DNA of 64,000 bases. Source: Stenotrophomonas rhizophila (GTDB taxonomy: Bacteria; Pseudomonadota; Gammaproteobacteria; Xanthomonadales; Xanthomonadaceae). The notes beneath the pieces were generated by a model. That model worked only from the letters and a program-made list of their open reading frames with translations. It ran no database searches and was not told the origin of the DNA. Both the position numbers and the translations under genes were made by a program. Of this stretch, positions 29,647 through 37,936 are shown piece after piece. Position 1 is the stretch's first letter, and every line of letters begins with the position of its first letter. The stretch covers positions 219,147-283,146 of the forward strand of contig NZ_JACWUO010000004.1 in the NCBI RefSeq assembly GCF_020857975.1, in the 5' to 3' direction.

Positions 29647-30772
29647 ATGCTAGAGCTCAATCCCGTGCGCCAGCGAATCACCGATCTGACCGATCGCGTG
29701 GTCTCGCTCAGGGGGTATCTTTGACTACGACGCCAAGCAAGAGCGTCTGGAAGAAGTAACCCGGGAACTGGAAAACCCGGATATCTGGAACAACGCCGAG
29801 TACGCCCAGAACCTTGGCCGCGAACGCGCCAACCTGGAAAAGACCGTGGGCGGCATCGCCACCATCCTTGACGGCTTGTCCGAATCGGGCGAACTGCTGG
29901 AACTGGCCGAGAGCGAACAGGACGAAGAGACCGCCTTGGCCGTGGTCGCCGACCTGGACAAGTACCAGAAGCACGTCGAACAGCTGGAGTTCCAGCGCAT
30001 GTTCTCCGGGCAGATGGATACCGCCGCGGCGTTCGTCGACATCCAGGCCGGCGCCGGCGGCACCGAAGCCCAGGACTGGGCCGAAATCCTGCTGCGCATG
30101 TACCTGCGCTGGTGCGAATCGCGCGGCTGGAAGACCGAACTGATGGAAGTCTCCGGTGGCGATGTGGCTGGGATCAAGTCGGCCACCCTGCGCGTGGAAG
30201 GCGATTACGCCTATGGCTGGCTGAAGACCGAGACCGGCGTGCACCGCCTGGTGCGCAAGTCGCCGTTCGACTCGGACAACCGCCGCCATACCAGCTTCAC
30301 CTCGGTGTTCGTGTCGCCGGAAGTGGACGACAACATCGAGATTGACATCAACCCGGCCGACCTGCGTACCGACGTGTACCGCTCCTCCGGCGCCGGCGGC
30401 CAGCACGTCAACAAGACCGAGTCGGCGGTGCGTATCACCCACATCCCGACCAACACGGTGGTGGCCTGCCAGACCGGCCGCAGCCAGCACCAGAACCGCG
30501 ACAACGCGATGAAGATGCTGGCCGCCAAGCTGTACGAGCTGGAAATCCAGAAGCGCAACGCCGAGCGCGACGCGGTGGAAGCCACCAAGTCCGATATCGG
30601 CTGGGGCAGCCAGATCCGCAACTACGTGCTCGACCAGAGCCGGATCAAGGACCTGCGCACCGGCATCGAACGTTCGGACACGCAGAAGGTGCTCGATGGC
30701 GACCTGGACGAATTCGTCGAAGCCAGCCTGAAGTCGGGTCTGGCGGTCGGTTCCAAGCGCGTCGATGCCTGA
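29647..30772 (+). CDS. prfB: peptide chain release factor 2, with programmed +1 frameshift
   Basis: RF2 recognises UGA and UAA. The reading frame opens at ATG 29647, runs 25 codons and meets an in-frame TGA (29722-29724) in the context CTCAGGGGGTATCTTTGAC, the classical autoregulatory site with an internal Shine-Dalgarno (AGGGGG) and CTT slippery codon. Skipping T29722 continues at GAC 29723 to give 374 residues. The codon-recognition tripeptide SPF is in [11 protein letters not shown] and the catalytic GGQ in [15 protein letters not shown]. Low RF2 favours frameshifting, so the protein limits its own synthesis. Confidence 0.97.
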
Positions 30773-30815
30773 GGCCGGCCCGACGGCAGCCGTGTTGCGC
30801 GCTGCCCGGGCGACC

Positions 30816-30846
30816 CGGCGCGGGATGTCGATGACGTCCCGCGCCG
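30816..30846 (+). terminator. GC hairpin after prfB
   Basis: CGGCGCGGGA and TCCCGCGCCG pair perfectly over ten bases with a small inner stem (GTC/GAC). It starts 44 bases after the prfB stop; the downstream sequence has only scattered T residues, so termination strength is uncertain. Confidence 0.45.
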
Positions 30847-30871
30847 CCTCTGGTTCTTGCCAGGCAGGGCG

Positions 30872-31654
30872 ATGATGCGCAGCGAGGGCGAGCGCAAGGA
30901 ACTGGGCGGCTTCCTCAAGGCCTGCCGCGACCGGGTCGACCCGGCCACGCTAGGCCTGCCGGCCGGGCGCCGGCGCACCCCGGGGCTGAAGCGCGAGGAG
31001 GTCGCGCTGGCGATCGGGGTCAGCGTCAGCTGGTACACCTGGATCGAGCAGGGGCGTGAAGTGCGTGCCTCGCCGGAGGTGCTTGATCGGCTGGCGCGGG
31101 TATTGCGGATGAGCGATGACGAGCGCGTCTATGCCTTTGCGCTGTCCGGCTACGGGGTGCCGCTGGACTCCCCGGACGAATCGGTCACCGCAGGCCTGCG
31201 CCAGCTGGTGGAGGCCATGCAGCCGATCCCGGCCTATGTGCGCAATACCCGGTTCGACATCCTGGCGTGGAATCCGGCCATCGCCGACCTGTTCGTCGAC
31301 TACAGCCAACTGGCGCGGCATGAGCGCAATACGTTGCGCTTGATGTTCCTGTACCCGCCTTACCGCAGCTTGATCCTGAACTGGGAAGAGATGGCCCGCG
31401 GACTGCTTGCCGGCTTCCGCGCGGCGATGGCGCAGGCGCAGGACAAGGCGCCGTTCCTGGCGCTGGTCGAGGACATGGCCGCGCACAGCGAGGATTTCCG
31501 CCGGTGGTGGCCTGAGCACGATGTGCGTCGTTTCGACGAAGGCGCCAAGCGCCTGAACCATCCCACCCGCGGCCTGCTGGACCTGCAGTACGTGGCGCTG
31601 GTACCGGAAAGCCGGCACGACCTGTCCCTGGTCACCTACCTGCCGCGGCGCTGA
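30872..31654 (+). CDS. XRE-family regulator with MmyB-like ligand-binding domain
   Basis: 260 residues. The N-terminal helix-turn-helix (LKREEVALAIGVSVSWYTWIE) follows RRRTPGLKREE, the conserved entry to MmyB-type regulators. The C-terminal two-thirds is the MmyB PAS-like fold (IPAYVRNTRFDILAWNPA, NTLRLMFLYP, HPTRGLLDLQYVALVPE) that binds fatty-acid-like ligands in one studied homologue. It probably represses the aldehyde dehydrogenase-acetolactate synthase pair or itself, which is only inference from position. Two adjacent ATGs (30872, 30875) follow AGGCAGGG. Confidence 0.88.
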   Translation: MMRSEGERKELGGFLKACRDRVDPATLGLPAGRRRTPGLKREEVALAIGVSVSWYTWIEQGREVRASPEVLDRLARVLRMSDDERVYAFALSGYGVPLDSPDESVTAGLRQLVEAMQPIPAYVRNTRFDILAWNPAIADLFVDYSQLARHERNTLRLMFLYPPYRSLILNWEEMARGLLAGFRAAMAQAQDKAPFLALVEDMAAHSEDFRRWWPEHDVRRFDEGAKRLNHPTRGLLDLQYVALVPESRHDLSLVTYLPRR

Positions 31655-31675
31655 CGGCGGACACCGGTGGCGCTT

Positions 31676-31740
31676 CATCCACGCATGGCGTGGATCCACA
31701 GATGGACGGCGCGGTCGTAGATCAACTCCACGCGTGGATG
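31676..31740. repeat. inverted pair of SMAG-like palindromes
   Basis: ATCCACGC-ATG-GCGTGGAT (31677-31695) is followed 21 bases later by GTAG (31717-31720) and the palindrome TCCACGCGTGGA (31727-31738). The two elements are in opposite orientation, and the outer CATCCACGC/CGTGGATG arms can also pair with each other. This is the REP-dimer arrangement. Confidence 0.75.
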
Positions 31741-31875
31741 CCTCTCCGGCCCGCATTCAGGCAGGTAACTCCCAGTCACAGGATACGCAGACGCCTTGTT
31801 GTCCCGGTTCAACGGGTCCACATTTCGTTGAGGAAACGGGTCACCGGCCCGTTGTCGAGACGACAGGAGAACCGC

Positions 31876-33261
31876 ATGTCCGCTTCCACCACTGCCGCCA
31901 TTTCGCGCGATCCGGCCACCGGCCAGGAGATCGCCCGCCACCCGTTCATCACCGACGCTGCGCTGGGCGCGCTGCTGGACCAGGGCCGCGCCGGCTTCAC
32001 GGCCTGGAGCGCGCAGTCGCTGGAGCAGCGCGCCGGCGTGCTGCGGTCGATGGCGGCGGTGCTGCGCCGCGACCGTGAGCCGCTGGCCGCGCTGGCCACC
32101 GCCGAGATGGGCAAGGTCCGCGCCGAAGCGCTGGCCGAAATCGAGAAATGCGCCGTGCTATGCGAGTGGTACGCCGACAACGGCGCGCAGTGGCTGCGCG
32201 ACGAGGCCACCGCGGTGGCCGACAACAAGGCCTATGTGTCCTACCTGCCGTTGGGGGTGGTGCTGGGCATCATGCCGTGGAACTTCCCGTACTGGCAGGT
32301 GATGCGCGCGGCCGTGCCGATCCTGATGGGCGGCAACGGCTTCCTGCTCAAGCCGGCGGAGAACATCGTCGGCACCGCCCAGCTGCTGGATGCCGCCTGG
32401 CGCGATGCGGGTCTGCCGGCCGGTACGTTCATCGCCGCCAACATCAGCCGCGAGGGCACCAGCGCGGCGATTGCCGATGACCGCATCGCCGCGGTGACCC
32501 TCACCGGCAGCGTGGCCGCCGGCCGCAGCATCGCCGCCCAGGCCGGGCAGGCGTTGAAGAAGGTGGTGCTGGAACTGGGCGGCTCGGACCCGTTCATCGT
32601 GCTGGCCGATGCCGACCTGGAAGCCGCGGCCGATGCCGCGGTTGCATCGCGCTTCCAGAATGCCGGGCAGGTCTGCATCGCCGGCAAGCGCATCATCGTC
32701 GAAGAGGCGGTATACCCGCGTTTCGTGGCGTTGTTCTGCGACCGGGTCAAGGCGCTTACCGTCGGCGATGGCCGCGAGGCCGGCAGCCGCATCGGCCCGA
32801 TCGCCCGCCAGGACCTGTTGGAACAGCTGGATGCGCAGGTACGTGCGTCGGTCGATGCCGGCGCGCAACTGCTGGCCGGCGGTTACCAACTGGACCGTCC
32901 CGGCAGCTTCTATGCGCCCACCGTGCTGGGCGATGTCGAACCGGGCATGCAGGCCTTCGATACCGAGACCTTTGGTCCGGTGGCCTCGATCAGCCGTGCG
33001 CGCGATGCCGACCATGCGGTGGCACTGGCCAACCAGAGCGAATTCGGCCTCAGTGGCAACCTGTGGAGCGCCGATCTCGAGCGTGCCAGGCAGCTGGCGC
33101 GCCGGCTGCAGACCGGTGGCGTGTTCGTCAACGGTTTCTCCGCCTCCGACCCGCGCGTGCCGATCGGTGGGGTGAAGAAGAGCGGTTTCGGTCGTGAACT
33201 GTCGCATTTCGGTATCCGCGAGTTCGTCAACGCGCAGACGGTGTGGTTCGACCGCCGTTGA
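31876..33261 (+). CDS. aldehyde dehydrogenase, succinate-semialdehyde dehydrogenase (Sad/YneI) type
   Basis: 461 residues, the length of the shorter NAD-dependent Sad/YneI class. Motifs in order are PWNFPYWQ (Asn136), LTGSVAAGRSIA (nucleotide binding), LELGGSDPF (general base Glu233) and NAGQVCIAGKR (nucleophile Cys267). The C-terminus FGRELSHFGIREFVN is family-like. AGGAG precedes the ATG by seven bases. It lies 62 bp upstream of the acetolactate synthase-like gene and is likely co-transcribed. The exact aldehyde is not established. Confidence 0.9.
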   Translation: MSASTTAAISRDPATGQEIARHPFITDAALGALLDQGRAGFTAWSAQSLEQRAGVLRSMAAVLRRDREPLAALATAEMGKVRAEALAEIEKCAVLCEWYADNGAQWLRDEATAVADNKAYVSYLPLGVVLGIMPWNFPYWQVMRAAVPILMGGNGFLLKPAENIVGTAQLLDAAWRDAGLPAGTFIAANISREGTSAAIADDRIAAVTLTGSVAAGRSIAAQAGQALKKVVLELGGSDPFIVLADADLEAAADAAVASRFQNAGQVCIAGKRIIVEEAVYPRFVALFCDRVKALTVGDGREAGSRIGPIARQDLLEQLDAQVRASVDAGAQLLAGGYQLDRPGSFYAPTVLGDVEPGMQAFDTETFGPVASISRARDADHAVALANQSEFGLSGNLWSADLERARQLARRLQTGGVFVNGFSASDPRVPIGGVKKSGFGRELSHFGIREFVNAQTVWFDRR

Positions 33262-33323
33262 CGCCGGCCGCTGCCCCTGTCTGCAACGATCCACAACACT
33301 TCCAGCAAGAAGGACGTCATTCC

Positions 33324-34967
33324 ATGTCCAAGGGTTCCGATCTGCTCGTCGCCGCACTCGAAAACGAGGGTGTCGAGCGTATTTTTGGCATTCCCGGCGA
33401 GGAGAACCTCGACGTCGTCGAGTCGCTCCGCCATTCGCGCATCGAACTGGTCATCACCCGCCATGAGCAGGCGGCGGTGTTCATGGCGGCAACCTACGGC
33501 CGTCTGACCGGCAAGCCGGGGGTGTGCCTGGCCACGCTCGGCCCGGGGGCGCTCAACTTCACCACCGGTGCGGCCTACGCGCTGCTGGGGGCGTGGCCGG
33601 TGATCATGATCACCGGGCAGAAGGGCATCGTGGCCAGCAAGCAGGCGCGCTTCCAGATCGTGGACATCGTCGCCACGATGAAGCCGCTGACCAAGTCCGC
33701 CCGCCAGATAGTCTCGGCGCGCACCATTCCCACCATCGTGCGCGAGGCGTTCCGTACCGCCCAGGAAGAGCGTCCCGGCCCGGTGCTGCTGGAGCTGCCC
33801 GAGGACATCGCGGCGATGCAGGTCGAGGACGTGGCGCTGATCCCGACCCACCCGGTCGACCGGCCGGTGGCCAGCCCCGAAGCGCTGGATCGCGCCGCGC
33901 AGATCATTGGCGATGCCCAGCGACCGCTGCTGGTGATCGCTTCGGCGGCGTCGCGGCCGCAGTCGAGCGAGGCCTTGTCGGCGTTCGTGCTGCGCGCCGG
34001 CATTCCGTTCGTCACCACCCAGATGGGCAAGGGCGCGGTGGCCGGTGGCTCTGGCCTGTACATGGGCACCGCGGCATTGAGTGAGCGCGACTACGTGCAC
34101 ATGGCCATCGACCAGGCCGACGTGATCATCACCATCGGCCACGAGGTCACCGAGAAGCCGCCGTTCGTGATGCGCCCGGGCGGCCCCACGGTCATCCACA
34201 TCGGGTATTCGCAGGCCGCGGTGGAGCAGGTGTATTTCCCGCAGGTGGAGGTGATCGGCGATATCGGCCGTTCGTTGACCCTGCTGGCGGACCGTATCGA
34301 GGGCAAGGTTGCCAACGCCGCTGCGCTGCTGCCGCTGCGCGCCACGATCCTGGAGCACATCGCCGACCGCGCCGACGCACCGGGTTTCACCCCGCAGCGG
34401 CTGGTGCACGACGTACGCCAGGTGATGCCGGCGGACGGCATCGTGGCGCTGGACAACGGCATGTACAAGATCTGGTTCGCACGCAACTACCGCACCCAGG
34501 TAGCCAACACGCTGCTGCTGGACAACGCGCTGGCGACCATGGGCGCCGGCCTGCCCTCGGCGATCATGGCCGCGATCCTGTACCCGCAGCGACGGGTGCT
34601 GGCGGTATGCGGCGACGGCGGCTTCATGATGAACAGCCAGGAGCTGGAAACCGCGCGCCGGCTCGGCCTGAACCTGGTGGTGCTGATCCTCGACGACGGC
34701 GCCTACGGCATGATCCGCTGGAAGCAGGCGGTGGATGGCTTCGCCGACTACGGCATGACCTTCGGCAATCCGGATTTCGTCAAGTACGCACAGGCCTATG
34801 GATGCACCGGCCACGCGGTGAGCGCCATCGAGCAGTTCATCCCGACCCTGGAAGCGGCCTTCAACGCCGGCGGCGTGCACCTGGTGTCGGTGCCCATCGA
34901 CTATTCGGAGAACCAGCGGGTGCTGGTCGACGAACTGCGCCAGGCCTTCCCGCCGACGGCGGGCTGA
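33324..34967 (+). CDS. acetolactate synthase-like ThDP enzyme (catabolic AlsS type)
   Basis: 547 residues with the three ThDP-enzyme domains. Glu48 in ITRHEQAAVF activates the cofactor, the central domain runs from about 190 to 325, and the ThDP site has GDGGFMMNSQELE. The Asn usually closing this GDG-N motif is Asp here (VLILDDGAYG). The end (VSVPIDYSEN) resembles catabolic acetolactate synthases. No regulatory small-subunit gene is adjacent, which also fits the catabolic type or another ThDP decarboxylase. Acetolactate formation from pyruvate is the best guess. Confidence 0.85.
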   Translation: MSKGSDLLVAALENEGVERIFGIPGEENLDVVESLRHSRIELVITRHEQAAVFMAATYGRLTGKPGVCLATLGPGALNFTTGAAYALLGAWPVIMITGQKGIVASKQARFQIVDIVATMKPLTKSARQIVSARTIPTIVREAFRTAQEERPGPVLLELPEDIAAMQVEDVALIPTHPVDRPVASPEALDRAAQIIGDAQRPLLVIASAASRPQSSEALSAFVLRAGIPFVTTQMGKGAVAGGSGLYMGTAALSERDYVHMAIDQADVIITIGHEVTEKPPFVMRPGGPTVIHIGYSQAAVEQVYFPQVEVIGDIGRSLTLLADRIEGKVANAAALLPLRATILEHIADRADAPGFTPQRLVHDVRQVMPADGIVALDNGMYKIWFARNYRTQVANTLLLDNALATMGAGLPSAIMAAILYPQRRVLAVCGDGGFMMNSQELETARRLGLNLVVLILDDGAYGMIRWKQAVDGFADYGMTFGNPDFVKYAQAYGCTGHAVSAIEQFIPTLEAAFNAGGVHLVSVPIDYSENQRVLVDELRQAFPPTAG

Positions 34968-35020
34968 GCGGGCCGGAGGCGGCCGGGCCGGGGCGGGCCC
35001 GGCGGCGGGCAGGGCGGTTT

Positions 35021-35029
35021 TGCTATGCT
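35021..35029 (+). promoter_or_regulatory. extended -10 promoter element for lysS
   Basis: TGCTATGCT is an extended -10 (TGn plus TATGCT), 59 bases before the lysS ATG. A GC hairpin that could terminate the upstream gene lies just before it (CCGGGCC/GGCCCGG near 34983-35002). No good -35 is visible, which extended -10 promoters tolerate. Confidence 0.5.
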
Positions 35030-35087
35030 GTACAACCGGCCTGTGCCGGCTGCAAGCCCCCCTCAACTACCCGATTCCCGCAGATCC

Positions 35088-36599
35088 ATGAGCGAAGCTA
35101 CCGATACCCTCCCCGTCGACGAAAACAAGTTGATCGCCGAGCGCCGCGAGAAACTCAACGCGCTGCGCGGGCAGGGGATCGCGTATCCGAACGATTTCCG
35201 TCGTGCGCAGTTCGCCGGCAGCCTGCAGGAAGAGTTTGCCGACGCCGAGCAGTGGACCGCCGAGGCGCTGGAAGCCACCGACCGCCAGGTGAAGATGGCC
35301 GGCCGGCTGATGGCCAAGCGGGTGATGGGCAAGGCCAGCTTCGCCCAGATCCAGGACGAGTCCGGCCGCATCCAGCTGTTCCTGCAGGGCAGCACCCTGG
35401 GCGATGCCTACACCGCCTTCAAGGGCTGGGACGTGGGCGACATCATCGCCGTCGAGGGCAGGCTGACCCGGACCAAGACCGGCGAGCTGTCGGTCAAGGC
35501 CACCAGCCTGCGCCTGCTGACCAAGTCGCTGCGCCCGCTGCCGGACAAGTGGCACGGCCTGGCCGACGTGGAGCAGCGCTATCGCCAGCGGTATGTCGAC
35601 CTGATCGTGACCCCGGAGTCGCGCGAGGTGTTCATCAAGCGCTCGCGGATCATCCGCGCCATGCGCGCCTGGCTGGACAACCGCGACTTCCTGGAAGTCG
35701 AAACGCCGATGATGCATTACATCCCCGGCGGCGCCACGGCCAAGCCGTTCACCACCCACCACAACGCGCTGGACCTGGACCTGTACCTGCGCGTGGCCCC
35801 GGAGCTGTACCTCAAGCGCCTGGTCGTGGGTGGCCTGGAGCGCGTATACGAGATCAACCGCAACTTCCGCAATGAAGGCGTGAGCACCCGGCACAACCCG
35901 GAATTCACCATGATGGAGCTGTACGAGGCCTATGCCACGTACACCGAAGTGATGGACCTGACCGAAGGGGTGATCCGCGACGTGGCCAGCCAGGTGCTGG
36001 GCACCACCACGGTGGTGTGGGACGGCGCCACGATCGACCTGGCCCCGGCCTTCCGCCGCTGGCGCATGGACGAGGCGGTACGCCACCACAACCCGGAGAT
36101 CAGCGCCGCCGACTGCACCGACCGCGATGCGCTGGCCGCCCATTGCGAGCGCCTGAAGATCCGCATCAAGCCGTCCTACGGCTGGGGCAAGCTGCTGCTG
36201 GAGATCTTCGAAGCCACCGTCGAGCACACCCTGGTCCAGCCGACCTTCATCACCGACCACCCGGTCGAGGTCTCCCCGCTGGCCCGCGCCAATGACGACC
36301 AGCCCGGCTACACCGACCGCTTCGAGCTGTTCATCAACGGCAAGGAGCTGGCCAACGGCTTCTCCGAGTTGAACGACCCGGAGGACCAGGCGGCGCGGTT
36401 CCAGGCCCAGGTGACGGCCAAGGAAGGCGGCGATGACGAGGCCATGCATTACGACGCCGACTACATCCGTGCGCTGGAGTACGGCATGGCCCCGACCGGC
36501 GGCCTGGGGATCGGCATCGACCGGCTGGTGATGCTGCTGACCGGCAGCAGCTCGATCCGTGACGTGCTGTTGTTCCCCTATATGCGCCCGGAAAACTGA
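35088..36599 (+). CDS. lysS: lysyl-tRNA synthetase (class II)
   Basis: 503 residues. It charges tRNA-Lys. An N-terminal OB-fold anticodon-binding domain (about residues 65-150) precedes the class II catalytic core with motif 2 [20 protein letters not shown] and motif 3 [12 protein letters not shown]. The start follows a 52-base leader. In the prfB-lysS-rpf order seen in Xanthomonas these two genes are adjacent; here three genes (regulator, aldehyde dehydrogenase, ThDP enzyme) lie between them. Confidence 0.97.
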   Translation: MSEATDTLPVDENKLIAERREKLNALRGQGIAYPNDFRRAQFAGSLQEEFADAEQWTAEALEATDRQVKMAGRLMAKRVMGKASFAQIQDESGRIQLFLQGSTLGDAYTAFKGWDVGDIIAVEGRLTRTKTGELSVKATSLRLLTKSLRPLPDKWHGLADVEQRYRQRYVDLIVTPESREVFIKRSRIIRAMRAWLDNRDFLEVETPMMHYIPGGATAKPFTTHHNALDLDLYLRVAPELYLKRLVVGGLERVYEINRNFRNEGVSTRHNPEFTMMELYEAYATYTEVMDLTEGVIRDVASQVLGTTTVVWDGATIDLAPAFRRWRMDEAVRHHNPEISAADCTDRDALAAHCERLKIRIKPSYGWGKLLLEIFEATVEHTLVQPTFITDHPVEVSPLARANDDQPGYTDRFELFINGKELANGFSELNDPEDQAARFQAQVTAKEGGDDEAMHYDADYIRALEYGMAPTGGLGIGIDRLVMLLTGSSSIRDVLLFPYMRPEN

Positions 36600-36674
36600 G
36601 AACTGCGTCCCGGGTGGCCCGATGGGCGCCCGGGCGGGGTTCCGCTGCCGGGGCGGCCCGGGTATGGTGCCCAC

Positions 36675-36703
36675 GTAGCCATCCACGACAGCAGTCGGGA
36701 TGG
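36675..36703 (+). repeat. SMAG-like palindrome upstream of rpfG
   Basis: GTAG is followed by CCATCC-A-CGAC, loop AGCA and GTCG-GGATGG. The ten-pair stem has one bulged base. It lies between the lysS stop and the rpfG start, where a REP-type element could end lysS transcription or protect mRNA. Confidence 0.65.
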
Positions 36704-36795
36704 TGCAGGCACATGGGCGGGTTCGGCGATGCGTGACATCGGCATCACACTGTGACCACGATCATGAACCGGGAGATCATGTCGGAGGCGGAGCC

Positions 36796-37935
36796 ATGCA
36801 AGGTGCCAGTGTGCAGAGTGGCGGAGTATCCTCTCCGCAGCATGTCCCAGTGTGGTCCAGGAAGACGACGGAAGCAGCCTTGAATATTGTCATCGTTGAC
36901 GACCAGACGTCCGCGCGAACCATGCTGCGCCATGTGATCGAGGACATCGCGCCGGAGCTGAGCGTGCATGACTTCGGCGACCCGCTGACCGCGCTGGCCT
37001 GGTGCGAGTCGCAGGCGGTGGACCTGTTGCTGCTCGATTACCGCATGCCGGAGATGGACGGGCTGGAGTTCGCCCGCCGCTTCCGCCGGCTGCCCAAGCA
37101 CCGCGACATCCCGGTGATCCTGATCACCGTGGTCGGCGACGAGCCGGTCCGCCAGGCCGCGCTGGAGGCGGGCGTGATCGATTTCCTGGTCAAGCCGATC
37201 CGCCCGCGCGAACTGCGTGCCCGCTGCTACAACCTGCTGCAGTTGCGCCAGCAATCGGAAAACGTCAAGCAACGCGCGCTGTCGCTGGAGCAGCGGCTGC
37301 TGGCCAGCATGCACGAGGTGGAAGAGCGCGAACGCGAGACGCTGTCGCGGCTGGCGCGGGCGATCGAGTTCCGTGATGCCGGCACCAGCGCCTACCTGGA
37401 GCGGATGGCGCACGTGGCCGGACTGATCGCCGAGCAGCTGGGCCTGCCCGAAGAAGAATGCAAACTGATCGAAATGGCCGCCCCGCTGCACGACATGGGC
37501 AAGATCGCCATTCCCGACGCGGTGCTGCTCAAGCAGGGCAAGCTCAACGAGGAAGAGCTGGCGATCATGCGCCGCCATCCGCGGATCGGCTATGAACTGC
37601 TCAGCGGCAGCCAGAACCGCTTCATCCAGGTGGGCGCGTTGATCGCGCTGCGCCATCACGAACGCTACGACGGCAGCGGCTACCCCGACGGCCTGATCGG
37701 CGATGCGATCCCGCTGGAAGCGCGGATCGTGGCGGTGGCCGATGTGTTCGACGCGCTGATCTCGCCGCGTCCCTACAAGGAAGCATGGACGATGGAGGCG
37801 ACCCTGGCCTACCTGTACGCCCAGCGCGGGCGCCTGTTCGACCCGCGCTGTGTGGATGCCCTGCTGCGCGGCCGCGAGCAGCTCGACGATATCTGCGCCC
37901 AGCACTCGACCGCGTCATTACGCCCGGGGATGTGA
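36796..37935 (+). CDS. rpfG: response regulator RpfG, HD-GYP cyclic-di-GMP phosphodiesterase
   Basis: 379 residues, matching Xanthomonas RpfG. The receiver domain has the acidic pair in IVIVDDQTSA, phospho-acceptor Asp81 in LLLDYRMPEMDG and Lys133 in LVKPI. The HD-GYP domain has HDMGKIAIPD (His232-Asp233, Lys236), HHER (287-290) and GYP (295-297), so c-di-GMP hydrolysis should be intact. RpfC phosphorylates it on sensing DSF, and lower c-di-GMP then releases Clp-dependent genes. ATG 36796 is chosen because GGAGGCGGAG precedes it. rpfC starts one base after its stop. Confidence 0.95.
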   Translation: MQGASVQSGGVSSPQHVPVWSRKTTEAALNIVIVDDQTSARTMLRHVIEDIAPELSVHDFGDPLTALAWCESQAVDLLLLDYRMPEMDGLEFARRFRRLPKHRDIPVILITVVGDEPVRQAALEAGVIDFLVKPIRPRELRARCYNLLQLRQQSENVKQRALSLEQRLLASMHEVEERERETLSRLARAIEFRDAGTSAYLERMAHVAGLIAEQLGLPEEECKLIEMAAPLHDMGKIAIPDAVLLKQGKLNEEELAIMRRHPRIGYELLSGSQNRFIQVGALIALRHHERYDGSGYPDGLIGDAIPLEARIVAVADVFDALISPRPYKEAWTMEATLAYLYAQRGRLFDPRCVDALLRGREQLDDICAQHSTASLRPGM

Positions 37936-37936
37936 G

